The position numbers and the translations under genes are program-made. From Rotaria sp. Silwood1 (Eukaryota; Rotifera; Eurotatoria; Philodinida; Philodinidae), in assembly GCA_905250075.1 (NCBI GenBank), contig CAJNOP010000860.1:18582-82581 (forward strand): DNA of 64,000 bases. The letters run 5' to 3'. Below the pieces are notes generated by a model. It was not told where the DNA came from and did no database searches. It saw nothing but the letters and a program-made list of their open reading frames with translations. Shown piece by piece: positions 34,078 through 46,240 of the stretch. Numbering within the stretch: position 1 is the first letter of the stretch; the number at the start of each line of letters is the position of its first letter.

Positions 34078-36627
34078 GATAATAAATATTTTTTTTATGA
34101 GAATATTTTGCAAATTGCAATATCTAGTTACTAAATAAGAATGAATATATTTCGTGCTCTTTTATATAGTCGGTAAATGACGTGTATTGCAATCTAGTCT
34201 TTTCTTTTTTAGATAAATAGAACAGCAAAGAAAGAAAGAAAAAAAAAAGAGAGACAGGGAACGGGGGGAGGGGGAAAACGTCATCAGTCTGATGCATGTT
34301 TTGAAAGGAAAAGACGAAGTACAAAACTATATAAACGTAATAAACTACGTAATAATCAATTTATGATTGTAATGACGACGAGTAGATTATCGTTTGTTAG
34401 AGAAAAGAGAAAAATATAGAAGGAAGGAACAGAAAAAAAAACAAGAGAAAATGTTTTTTTGTCGTCATAGGAAAAATCCTATGGAAATTGTTTTAGAGAT
34501 TGTTTGAGTTGAAAAACAATAATGACGTGTTACGATGACAACTTCTGACTCATTGAGAAACAAACCATAACATATCGAAATAAAAAAAAAAAAAGAAGAG
34601 ACTTGCATCATGACTTCTCAATATTTGAGTTACTATATATTTATTCATTTGTCATATATAAAATTGTTTTACTCCTTGTAACTATATAAAAAAAAAAAAG
34701 GTGTGTTTTTTTAATTTATTTTTCTACATATATCACATGAATACCTTGAGACTCAATATTACATATTTTATTAACACATGTTCTAGGTTATACACTTATT
34801 AAATATATTTTTTAATATACTTCAAAAACAAAAAAAAACAGATTTACTGAAAACCTGTTTTGCTTTTCTTTTTCATATTTAATATAATTTTTCTTTTTAT
34901 AAATATATAAAAGAAAAACAAATCAAATAGTTTGAATTAGTTCCAGCTGTGACTTTAGAAGAAGAAAAAAAAAACATAAAGTACCTACCTACGCATATTC
35001 TTGTTTCTTCTCGAATATGCTATAACGCCTACGATTGAGTAAAAAGAAAAAACAAAAAAGTACAACGATGCAATTACAATAATATGCTCGATCAACATAG
35101 ACAAAAAGAAAATAAAATGACGCGCTGAATTCGTTATTCAGCATACCTATGGTATTCTGATAAATATCAATTGAATAAATGAAAGAATAAAATGACATAT
35201 TTTTTTGAAAATACAAAAAAAAAAAATTTATGTTGTGTAATCTAAATGCATCATAAAATTTTGTTTCTAATAAAATAAAAATGATTTGATAAGCTTTTAT
35301 TTTCGTCAATCATATAATCAATGGATTTTACTAACGATTGATAATCATAACTTTTATTTTATTATTTTTTTTTTTTTTGGATGTAGAATTTTAACTGTTG
35401 AAAATATTAATGCATGAAAAAATTCATAACTAAAATTTATTTGAATATTTAATAATGAGTAATCATAGGAAATAGAAACTTTTGATATATATTATACGAT
35501 GAATTTACAAGAATCTATTTCATTGAAGAATTGTTTGAAGCATGAGAATTGATATGATAGTTGTTGTTATCATTATTTCATCTTTAGAATATTAAATGAA
35601 ATCAGAAAGACTTTTATATTATTTTAAAAGATTTCAAGATCTTGTCTCTCAATATTAACAGAAGATATAATAATACTTCTCGAATGCAATTGAAGTTTAT
35701 TTAAATTATAATGAACTTTCCGAAAATCTGAGACCTCTAAAAAAGAATATTCGATAATCATTAAAATCGAACGAGAATATCTGAAGAGATTTCTTGTTTT
35801 TCAAAATTAATTTAAAATAAAAATACTAAATATTCATTATAATTTATGACGAGCTTGAAACATATAATATTTATATAAATTCATGATTATTTTGCATCGT
35901 TTTAAATTTCTATGAAAATATTAGAAATTTTTTGCATGCAAAAAATACAAGAACAAAAAAAAAAAAAAAAAAAGAAACGGAACTATTTCAATGGGTGACA
36001 GATGCCAATGACAACAGAATAATAAATCATATGACCGACTATATCTATAAAGTACTTTGAAGTACATATGTCATCCGACAGTGCCTACACATTTTTTTAT
36101 GATAAGAATGAAAAGAAAAGCATCCCATCAAAAAAAAACATCGTCCTATTTTATCTCAGTACATGGGATACTTCATAACAAAAATATATCCCACCAGATG
36201 ACAGTGGAATGTTCCATTCAATGTGAAACATTGCTTTGAAGACTTAATATTATTTCTGATACTTCATTTATTGATTTTTTTTAAATAGAAATGAGTAGCT
36301 TTAATTATTTAACTTTTTAATTTTAAGTTAACGATTTTCAAAATTTAATTATCATGATGAAGTATATAATGAAATTAAATTTGACTGCACAAAAAAATCT
36401 CAAGATCTATTCGATATCAGATTACCTTTTTTTTTTTACCAAATATAGTACTTCTGACATTAATCATTAATGAAAAGGCTACGTTCATATAACATACTAG
36501 CAAAAGACATACACACATAACAAGAGAAATAAAGCATACTTAATCAATAAAAAGAAGGAAAAAAAAAGAATAAAACAAGAAACAAAAACTTTTCTCTTTT
36601 TTTTTTTTTTTTTTTAATAACAAGACA
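34078..36627. other. Intergenic, BTG/Tob upstream region
   Basis: About 2.5 kb of AT-rich DNA with long A runs and many T-rich blocks. Frames such as 34989-35309 (-) are Phe/Tyr-rich low-complexity translations of AT sequence, not genes. No RNA gene recognised. Confidence 0.45.
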
Positions 36628-39600
36628 TCACGTTGACGAAAGGTTTGTAGTTGAGAGAGGTTGTTGTACATTTGTAGGCAAAGAAGTTGGTTGTTGAACT
36701 AATGATGATGTATTGGATGATAAAGAATTCATTAATACCGGTTGACTAGATGGTTGTAAAGGAATTGAAGTAGTTGTTGATGAATTATTTGGCTCATTTG
36801 AAGAAGATAAACCGATAAATGTCGGAATATATTGAGCATAAATTTCACTGGGTACATGTTGACGAAGAAATGCATTTTCATGTTCAGCACTATTTATTCT
36901 TTCATTAAGTATTCGAATTTGTTGTCGTAATTCAGTTACTTCATCACGAACAGCTGATAGTAAATGCATTTTAACAAGATCCTTAAAAAGAAAATATATA
37001 TAGATAGATAGATCATTAATTTATTTTTTAAAATTAAACATTGATTTCTGAATAATATTATTAGTTTAGATAAAATTAAATTCTTCATAAGGTTAGAAAA
37101 AATTTTCTTCGAGTATATAAAAAAAACGGCTCATTATGTTACTTATAATTAAATTTACGTAATATATAACTAATTTATATTAAATTGAATTTAAGAGAGA
37201 AAATATTTACTTACCATAGCAGCCGAAATCTTATTATCGATATCAGTTGTACTAAAATTAAAAATAAAATCAATATCTATATCATATTAAATAACAATAA
37301 TAATAATCGAAATAAGTAAGTTGATAGCATAACTAGTTTTATAGGCTAATTGTTTTTTTGTATATTGAGCACCATTATTAGTTCTGTATTTTTTTTGTTT
37401 TTTTTTTCAAAAATATATTAAATACCTAAGCTGTCTTCTTAAACTAAGACAAGCTCGCCTTCTAATAAACTAAAGCTTAAAAATTAAGGATAGAATTGAA
37501 AAATATTTACTAAAGAACAAAAACAAAAAAAAAACAACACTTGTTTTTTTTTGTTGTTGCTTACTTATTTTGTTTTGTTGGTGTTGTTAATTCTTTAAGA
37601 ATTTCATTAGCTATTTCCGTATTTTGATTATTTTCATTATTTAATAAACCCATTGCAGCTGCTGCTGTAACAGCTGCTGTTTGTGCTGTTTGAGTTAAAT
37701 TTAATGGTGAACCACTTGTTGTATATGTCCATATATCACCTAATGATGTTGTTGTTGATGGATTTGTTACATTTATATTTATAGGTGATATAAGTGATGG
37801 TGGAACTGTATCAGATGTTGTTAATAATGGTGATGATGAAATTAAATCTGTAATTTGTGTTGATTTTGATAAATCATTATTAATACCATTAACTACTGTT
37901 GTAACTAAAGGTTTTGGTTTTGTTGTTGATGATTGTTGATTTAAATTTTTTGTTGTATCATATTTTGGTGATGTAAATAAAGGTGGTTGATGTGATAATT
38001 GTATATCATTTGTATTAATTGAAATCATATGTGAAATTGGAAAAGTTTGAGATGCTTGATTTTGTGGAAGAATTGTTGGTAATGATGGTACTGGATGATA
38101 AGATGGTATAGTTGCATAGGGTGATGTTGTTGATGATGCTTGTGGAACAAATGGTGTATGAGAAGGATGAGCTGCATATAGAAATGGTGCTGCTGCAGCA
38201 GCAGCCGCTGCTAATTGAGCATTTTGTAAATGATCAGTTGTTGCATTTGGAAAGTTAATAGAAGACATCACTGTATTTTCACCATTAATATCCGAAACTA
38301 AAAATATTGAAATATAGATTGATGTTTTTCGCTTAAAGAAAAACAAAGAAATTTTTGAATTTACCTGTATCTGGAAGTCGAATAGGATCATTGATATTTG
38401 TTGTAGGTGGTAATGAAGATGTTGTTGGTTGTGGTGGTCCTAATGTTGGAGGTGGTAAAAAAGGATTTGAAGCAGCTAATGCAGCAGCAGCCCATGAAGT
38501 TGCATATGGTGAATAAGGTGTTGGATAAAATGGATAATAACCAAATTGAGGATGATTTGGTAAAAGATAAGGTTGATTAGGTAATGGTCCAGGTGGATAT
38601 GCATGAAGAAGTCCAGCTGTAGGTGGAACATTGGCTGTTGGTACTAGAGTCGGTGCATTTTTAAGTGCCATTTGTTGTTGTTGTTGAAATGCAGTTGCAG
38701 CAGCAGCAGCAGCTGACTTGAAAAAAAAACACAAATTTACAAAAGATTTTGAATAATGATTTAGTAACTAAAAACAAATATTTCGAGATCTTTCAAATAG
38801 TTATTAAATGATGAATTATAAGTTTCAAATATGACAACAAGAAATCCCTTTAGATTGTGATTTTCAAATATATTGCCAAAACCATTTTTAGACATATTCA
38901 GATAATGGAACATATTTAATTCTCTATTAATCAATAATCCTTTGTATTTTGTGATAATGAGGTTTAGATAAAATAATATTACCATGAAAACTTTCACATA
39001 GAAATGTTGGTATATATTTGTTGTATGAATTAGGATAAATGTATTTTCTACAGAAAAAGTTATTATTTTCTCAACAATTCGATAAGCAATTCAGTATTCG
39101 CTTTTTGATTTATGTAGTCGATGACTAACACTTTCTTGGGTCAACTCTCTTGAATAATATTCCATTTGATATGATTTATAGGATAATTTCCTTAGAACTA
39201 TAACTTTTTTGTTTCTTGTAGTCTCCGTTTTGATCACAGCAACTTCTCTTTCGTATAGTTTTTGCATATCTCTACTCGTGACCGAAAGATTTCGCTTGTT
39301 GTTTATTTAAAAAAAAGAAAAAAAAAACTACAACATAGATTCTTACAGCAGCTGTTGCAGCAAGTGCAGCAGATGAAACTACATTTGAATCTCCAGTAAT
39401 AACTGTTGGTACAGTAGATGATATATTAGGTATTGTTGCTGTTGGTAGATTTGCAAATGTTGAATTATTAGAAATATTAATCGATTCATTTTCAATTGTA
39501 TTTATTGGTAGAATTATTGAATTTGAAATATTTTCCGGTGGTTCATAATCATTAACTTTCCATCGACCACGTCCAAAATTTCTATCAACACGAATCATTT

Positions 39601-39766
39601 GAAAACGTGATGGACCTCCTGATTCATCAGGTATTGTTGATATTTGTGGAATAACATCGTCATGGTTATTAGGAGTATTTATTGGTAATTTATCAAGATT
39701 AATTACTTGAAATTTTCCAATTAATTGTTCATTTGTTGGACCATTTGTTGTTGATGATCCATTCAT
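36628..39766 (-). CDS. TSC22 domain protein, long isoform
   Basis: Five in-phase exons (39347-39766, 38365-38716, 37565-38297, 37215-37251, 36628-36981) encode 631 aa. The TSC box and leucine zipper run from about residue 502 to 560: AAMDLVKMHLLSAVRDEVTE then LRQQIRILNERI and ENAFLRQHVPSE. They match TSC22D1-4/Bunched. The N-terminus keeps both motifs of long isoforms, GKFQVINLDKLP (17-28) and SRFQMIRVDR...RGRWKVNDYEPPE (53-78). Between them lie poly-Ala, Gln5, a Pro/Tyr-rich block and Ser/Thr-rich disordered segments. Long forms (Drosophila bunA) promote growth; the zipper mediates dimerisation. A 37-bp exon encodes the first part of the TSC box. Any short isoform from an internal promoter cannot be decided here. 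Confidence 0.92.
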
Positions 39767-39996
39767 GTTTTTTCTTTTTCTTGTGTTTATGCAATCGAAA
39801 AATTACAAGATCTAATTAATAATTTTAACATTCTATTTTATTTTTCTACAAATATATATATATATATATATTATTAACTAATATTCATTTAAATTAAAAA
39901 AAAAAAAAAAGAAAAATAATAATGAAATTCTTTTATTATAAAAATCACTCTATGAGTAAAATGTTACTAAATTGTGTAGCAAATATTTGCTTGACT

Positions 39997-42900
39997 TTAT
40001 CTAAATGTAAAAAATTTCTTATTGTTGTTATGAATAATGAAAATATTTTTACCGCTAATTTCTTTTAGATTTGCATTTTTTTGATTAACTACTATTAATA
40101 ATTCACGCATATCGGATCGTTTAGATATTATCCATGGATCATTTTCACGTTTAACCATTATTTCACCAGATGGATGAAACCTAAATATAATTTATGTTCG
40201 AAAGAAACAATCTAATAAAATAGATATAAATGCTTCAATGTAATAGAGTATTCGAGAATCTTATATTATATTCCAGCGTAATTTTTGAGAGTTTTAAAAT
40301 GTTAATTTGTGTTTTGTACGATTTTTAAGTTGAAAACTAGATATATTTAAATACTAAATAAAGTTTCACTATTGAGAAAGTTTTTCTCGAGAAATTCTTA
40401 TCCTGCACATTAAAAAAAAAGAAGATCTATTTTTATTTTACCATTGCATATCTTCAGCAAGTGTATTCATAACACCAGCCATAGAATTATTTGGTTCACG
40501 TGTCCAATCAATAGTTGATGAATGTGCCATATTAATTTTATTATAATAAATTGTTCGTACAGTAATATCTGTTCTAGAAATAAATATAATTTAATATATA
40601 CAGTACTCGTCAAAAGTCCACGGACATGTCAAAATCCAGGTAAAGCTGAACGAAATTTTTATCAGAGATAGAACTCGAAAAACTGTGTTCGCAAGCACCA
40701 ATCCGAGCTCGATCGACTGAGATAGGATGGAGTTCGGTTTGAAACATTGCTTTCAACTTTCAAAGAATTTTATCAATTTAAATCAGATTGTTTCGCGATA
40801 AGTTTTGATTTAATTTTATGAAAATTGCGAAAAACAATCCAGCTTGAATTGATAAAATTCTTTGAAAGTTGAAAGCAATGTTTCAAACCGAACTTCATCC
40901 AATCTCAGTCAATCGAGCTCGGGTTAGTGCTTGCAAACACAGTTTTTCGAGCTCTATCTCTAGTAAAAATTTCATTGAAAATGGTTCAGCTTTACCTGGA
41001 TTTTGACATGTCCAGGGACTTCTAACAGACACTGTATATATTTAAAATTAGTTGAGTACATCAACAAAAAAAAAAATTAAATCATACTAACGATGGATAT
41101 TTTTTTCGTAAATGTTCTTCAAAACTAGGTAACATTGTATCTAAATCTTTTTTTAATGTATCAACTATTTGACTATCTACATCTTCATTATTTATAATAT
41201 CATCATCTATTTAATTAATAGAAAAATTTAAAAAAATGAATAATAAAAATATTTTTTTTTTTACCATCATGAAAAAAACAAAATATTGTTATTAAATTAA
41301 TGTTTATAACTAATACTCGATAGGGTGTTAATGGATTGCCTAAAAAAAATGCTTGATAAATTTCACTTGTTGAATTTGATGAAATAATTAATTCATCAGC
41401 TAGATTAGCAGTTGTATCAATTGTTAAATATCTTTAAAAAAAAAATTTCAAAATCTAAATTTATTTAATAAATAATGAAAACAGAAAAACTGTTTTTTTT
41501 ACTGTGCAATCGATGAATTTAATAATGTTTTAATATGTGGCCAATAATAGAGACGAAAAAATGAATAAACTAGACTAGTATCATCTTGAGAAAGACCACT
41601 CCTGAATAATATCAAAAATTATTATTAAAAATAAAAAAATCAAAAAAAAAATAAGTACCATATAAGTTGATCTTTATAGAGAAAAAGTGTTTCTTTAAGT
41701 GATGAAAAACGTAATTCAAGTCGTCGTAAAATTGATTGAAGTTTTAAATAAAGTTTTTTTTCAACAGGTAAAAATTGTATACCAAAAAAAGATGTATCTA
41801 ATGTTGCATCTCGTATTATTGTATGTAAATGATGTTGAATAAACTAAATAAATAGTAAACTTTCATATCAAAAAATTATTAATGCAAACTTTGCAAAATT
41901 AAAATACATTTTAGATACTATTGCTAATTACAGAAAGATTGGTTCATATATATATATATATCAGCAATCTCTATCACGATCTATAATCAATCTGATGAAC
42001 TTTATTAAGAGATTCTTACTCAAAATTTTTATAACAAAGAACAAATCTTTTCATGCTGATTGCAAATATGTCTTTATCTTTACTCTTAAAATAAAACAAT
42101 GTAGGAAAAATTTTATCTAGATCCAGATGTATTTATGTATCGTTATTTTAACTAAGTAGACGTATGACACAGAAAAAAAATATTTATTGAAAGTTGTATC
42201 GAGTTCGGAATTGTGCAGGTCATTTTTAAGAAATCCTGAGTTGAAAAATATGCATACTTAATTATTAGAACAAAATTTTTCATATAGAACGATAACACAA
42301 GAGCTCTACAAAATGAAAGAAATTGGACCATTTTTTTTTTGGTTCAGAATTTGCCCAAACTCTTTAAGAGTTAGAATATAAAATGAAAAAGACTTCTAGA
42401 GAAAATCACTCTTTTGTTAAATTACTATATGATTATGTTGTGATCAACACCTTCGGAAAAACAAATTAGTTGTAATCGATATTTTGTTGTAGAATTGCTC
42501 AAACTTATTTCAACTATATGAAGAAGTTCTCATTTTCAGATATTGACGAACTTTTTTTTTAAAGTAATTATAAATTCTAATAGAGTATGAAACTCTCTCC
42601 AACATACACTTTTCATTTCACTTTTATTCATAAATTCATTACTATGGAATGTGAATTTGTATAACCATGATACTAAAAATAATACAATTCGTAGGAATAT
42701 AAGAGCGTGGGTACAAGAAAGAAAATAATAACAAATAGATATTAGAGAGTTTCGCGCATGGTTAGAATTGATAATTACTTTTTAAGAAAAAATATATTAT
42801 TGGGTGGTTCCATGGGAAATCAACCACAAAAAACACAAAGTATTTAAAAAATTTTCTTTTCTATCAGGTTTTGTAGAGCTTTTTTCACTGATCATTTTGG

Positions 42901-44883
42901 TAAAAGAACTTTTTGAAATTTATTGAGAAATGACAATGTTATAGTCAAAATACTAAACACTGTAAAATAGCATAAAAAGCGAGTTTTTCTGATAAATAAG
43001 CATAAAAAGTCGATTCACATATCTCAAAATGGCTATATTCTAGAGAAATGTGATATAGTAGGTTTTGTAGAGGAAAGTTTGCTCTACAAGATCCTATAGT
43101 CGGTTTCTCATTTAAAATCGAATAGTATGAATAAATCTCGATAGAACATTACATACAATATTTATCGTAAAAATAGAAGACATCATGTTTTTTCATACGA
43201 ATATCATATGCAATATTCTATCGAGATTTATTCATACTATTCGGTTTTAAATAAGAAACCGACTATAGAGTCTTGTAGAGCAAACTTTCCTCTACAAAAC
43301 CTACTATATCACATTTCTCTAGAATATAGCCATTTTGAGATATGTGAATCGACTTTTTATGCTTATTTATCAGAAAAAATCGCTTTTTATGCTATTTTAC
43401 AGTGTTTAGTATTTTGACTATAACGTTGTCATTTCTCAATAAATTTCAAAAAGTTCTTTTACCAAAATGATCAGTGAAAAAAGCTCTACAAAACCTGATA
43501 GAAAAGAAAATTTTTTAAATACTTTGTGTTTTTTGTGGTTGACTTCCCATGGAATTAGCCTATTATATTCGTAAGATTTTAAAGCATTTCATAAAAAATT
43601 GACAACGAAGAATTTTTCATTGTAATCACAACATATTTTTCTTTTTAAGCAATTCAATGCAAATATAGAATTAAATATATAGACTTGTAGAAAATTCTGA
43701 ATACTATTAAAATATCAATTAGAAACATTGTTTTTCAGAGTATATAATCTTCTCATTAAAAAACGATTGAGAATAAAACATAATAAATCAACAATATAGA
43801 AATATAACTTTTACTATAGGTCTTAACGAGACTTTAATTTATTTCCTTTATCTAGTATCGATCATAGTCTATCAAACATATTCGTATTTTGATTTCTATT
43901 GAATTCTGTTCTGATTGATGGTTTTTATAAGATACTTTGCTTAAAACTATAAATCATAGTTATGGTTAAGATATAACCTTTTTTTTTTGTTTTCATATTT
44001 CCTGTAAGTCTTGAAATTCCGGTCATGGTGACCGGAAACTACAGTTAATTTCACACATCTCTAATTCTATTTGTATAAATAGCTTTTTCGCAGTTATCTT
44101 CTAAAAGATAGATCCTAATCTTAATGTCATCATAAATTTGTGATTTTCTTTCGACAAATATAATCTATTACCTTATCAAAATATTGTTTAAGTACATTTC
44201 TTAATTCTTCAATACCACCATGTTGAATAATTGTTGACATTGTACCATGTTGTAACTGGAAAAAAAAAACATTCATCGAAAATCTTTAAATTAATTTCTT
44301 CGAAATAAAATTTACAATAAAATATCGATATGACATTTTTAATATTGGTAACATAATACGATCATTTATATTTTCATCAAGATAATCAGTAATAAATTTA
44401 TCATCTTTTTTTCGTTCAATAACAGGAATATGAAGTGTCTTAAATAAATTTTTTCTTTAAAAAAAAAAAACAAGAATAATTTATACCATAGCTATACAAA
44501 TATCATTTTCAATTTTATGAAATAAAAGACGAGTTTTTTGAAAATGTACAGTTTCACATGGATCATCAAAACCAAATGTTCTTAAAAAAGTAAATAAATA
44601 AATAAATAATTTTAAATTTTTGTTTTGATTTTATACTCAGTAAATTGAACTAAACCTTCACAATAACCAATTGTACGTATTTGACGATCAAGATTAATAT
44701 CAGATGGATAATAATAAAGAATTTTTCGTTCTTCCTATATTTAATATTTATTTATATAATTAAGAAAAATAAAATAGTTTATTTATTAAAAACCTGTCCT
44801 TCTTTTTCACATAATAATGGACAATAAATAAAAAAATCAATTAGATAAATACTTGATGGAATACGTTCATTAGTTGATGCCAT
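39997..44883 (-). CDS. CCZ1: Vacuolar fusion protein CCZ1
   Basis: Eleven in-phase exons (44794-44883, 44637-44734, 44487-44580, 44316-44438, 44172-44255, 41659-41843, 41503-41601, 41265-41431, 41092-41206, 40442-40573, 39997-40180) encode 456 aa, close to human CCZ1 (482). With Mon1, CCZ1 forms the guanine-nucleotide exchange factor that activates Rab7 on late endosomes and autophagosomes. Markers are IDFFIYCPLLCEKEGQ (longin domain start), KILYYYPSDINLDRQIRTIG then YCEGLVQFTE, FLYKDQLIWSGLSQDD, and near the end WIISKRSDMRELLIVVNQKN then ANLKEI. The exon 9 donor is GTTAGT; the alternative GTATG four bases later breaks phase. Exon 11 runs to its stop with KNIFIIHNNNKKFFTFR, so the extreme tail is less certain. 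Two long foldback elements sit in its introns. The stop lies 231 bp from the TSC22 start. Confidence 0.93.
40601..41034. mobile_element. 434-bp Tc1/mariner-like foldback MITE
   Basis: The ends CAGTACTCGTCAAAAGTCCA and (reversed) CAGTGTCTGTTAGAAGTCCC continue inwards as a near-perfect inverted repeat (GACATGTCAAAATCCAGG on both arms). They are flanked by TA on each side (40599-40600 and 41035-41036). The arms span nearly the whole element. It fills most of the CCZ1 intron between exons 9 and 10. Confidence 0.88.
42801..43560. mobile_element. 760-bp near-perfect palindromic element
   Basis: The left arm starting TGGGTGGTTCCATGGGAAAT is mirrored by the right arm ending ATTTCCCATGG-type sequence (CTTCCCATGGAATTAGCC). 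The arms of about 360 bp differ at only scattered positions. The short loop lies around 43160-43200. The flanking hexamer TATTAT occurs on both sides. It is in the 2.3-kb CCZ1 intron between exons 5 and 6. The 69-codon frame at 43208-43417 is within an arm and is not a gene. Confidence 0.88.
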
Positions 44884-46240
44884 CTTAAAATAGTTAATGA
44901 TTTTATAATTTCTTATTTCTATAGACAACGTGCTTCAGCTTTTTTTTTTCTTTCTATATTAAAACAATAATTTTTGGATTGGACTTTATGTACTATTTTT
45001 TTGTGATTGGTTACTAACAGCAATAAATAAAAATATGCTAGATGCATCTACCAATATTTTCAAGTCAATGGCGTTAACCACATCTATCGGAAAATAAATA
45101 TATATATATATATTCTATTGTGATAGAAGAATACTAAGTTTATTAATCTTTTCATTTTTTTTTGATTCATAATCAACATATCTGTTAAATTTCATCCTAA
45201 GAATTATAGATAAAATGAGATAGTATTGACGTTAATATAAAATTGTATAGACTTGTCTTCAAATATGAAGATAAACGAGTTTAAGTTAACTGTTATTATC
45301 TTTCTATTTGATGTTTGTTTATAGAAATTCGAGTACAACAAGTTATGTTCTATAGCAAAATTAAATATTTGTATAAATTTAACATACAATGAATATCATT
45401 CGTAGTTCTAGATGCTTGGATTTGATCTTTTTTTCTTTTGCAAAAGATAGCCTAGAAAACTATATCTGATCGAAAGTATTAAACTTTAAAACAAAAAAGG
45501 CTTACCTTCAAGTATATATATTTTCTTGTCTTGATGTTTAATTACATAGAGATACATTTGAATACATCTTTTTTGTAGCATAAAACAAATGCTTAGAGAG
45601 ATTCAGATTTATTACCAACGTAGACAAACATAATTTTCTAAAATTTAGATCTAAGCAAACTGCTACAAACATTTTTTTTTCGACAATAAATCATACGATT
45701 ATAACGAGAGTAATCAACGAATGTAACTTGCTTTTTAACAATATTTGCCACAAAACTTATCTGAAGATTGCCTTTTTGGATTCTATTTAGAAATAAAAGT
45801 ACATGTCGAAACATATGAAACTTGCTTTCATGTTTTCTAAAATCTTTTTAGAAAGAAGAATATAAAAAAAACCTATTGCTTAGAGATTGAACGTTTTAAA
45901 ATATGTAGTACTAATGACTAAGTATAGATTTTCAACTGTTCTATCGAAAAATATTTCAAGTTAAAGTATCAACAATGCAAAGAAATGCTATTCACAAAAT
46001 CTTTAGAAGGCCATTGTTTATGTGTCATTCGTCAGATACCATTGACAGCAAAAGAAAACAATAGAATTTATGATGCTAAAATAAAAGGTAATCTGTCTTA
46101 AAGTTTATTCATTCCTTATCATACTTTAGACAGAAGTGGGTGTTGATATCATGTGTATTTTTATCAGTATAATAAATATTCTATATGCATAGAGCTTATA
46201 CTTCAATTCAAATAGATTAAATTTTTTTTTTAAAAAAAAA
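44884..46240. other. Divergent intergenic, CCZ1 / CCDC113-like
   Basis: About 1.36 kb separating two divergent genes, so it holds both promoters. It is AT-rich, with a TA run at about 45102-45114. No specific site or RNA gene recognised. Confidence 0.45.

Noticed and set aside
34989..35309. 106-codon minus-strand frame upstream of BTG/Tob
   Set aside because: Phe/Tyr/Ile-rich with long A/T runs; no conserved feature.
43208..43417. 69-codon plus-strand frame
   Set aside because: Lies wholly within one arm of the long palindrome and has no recognisable content.
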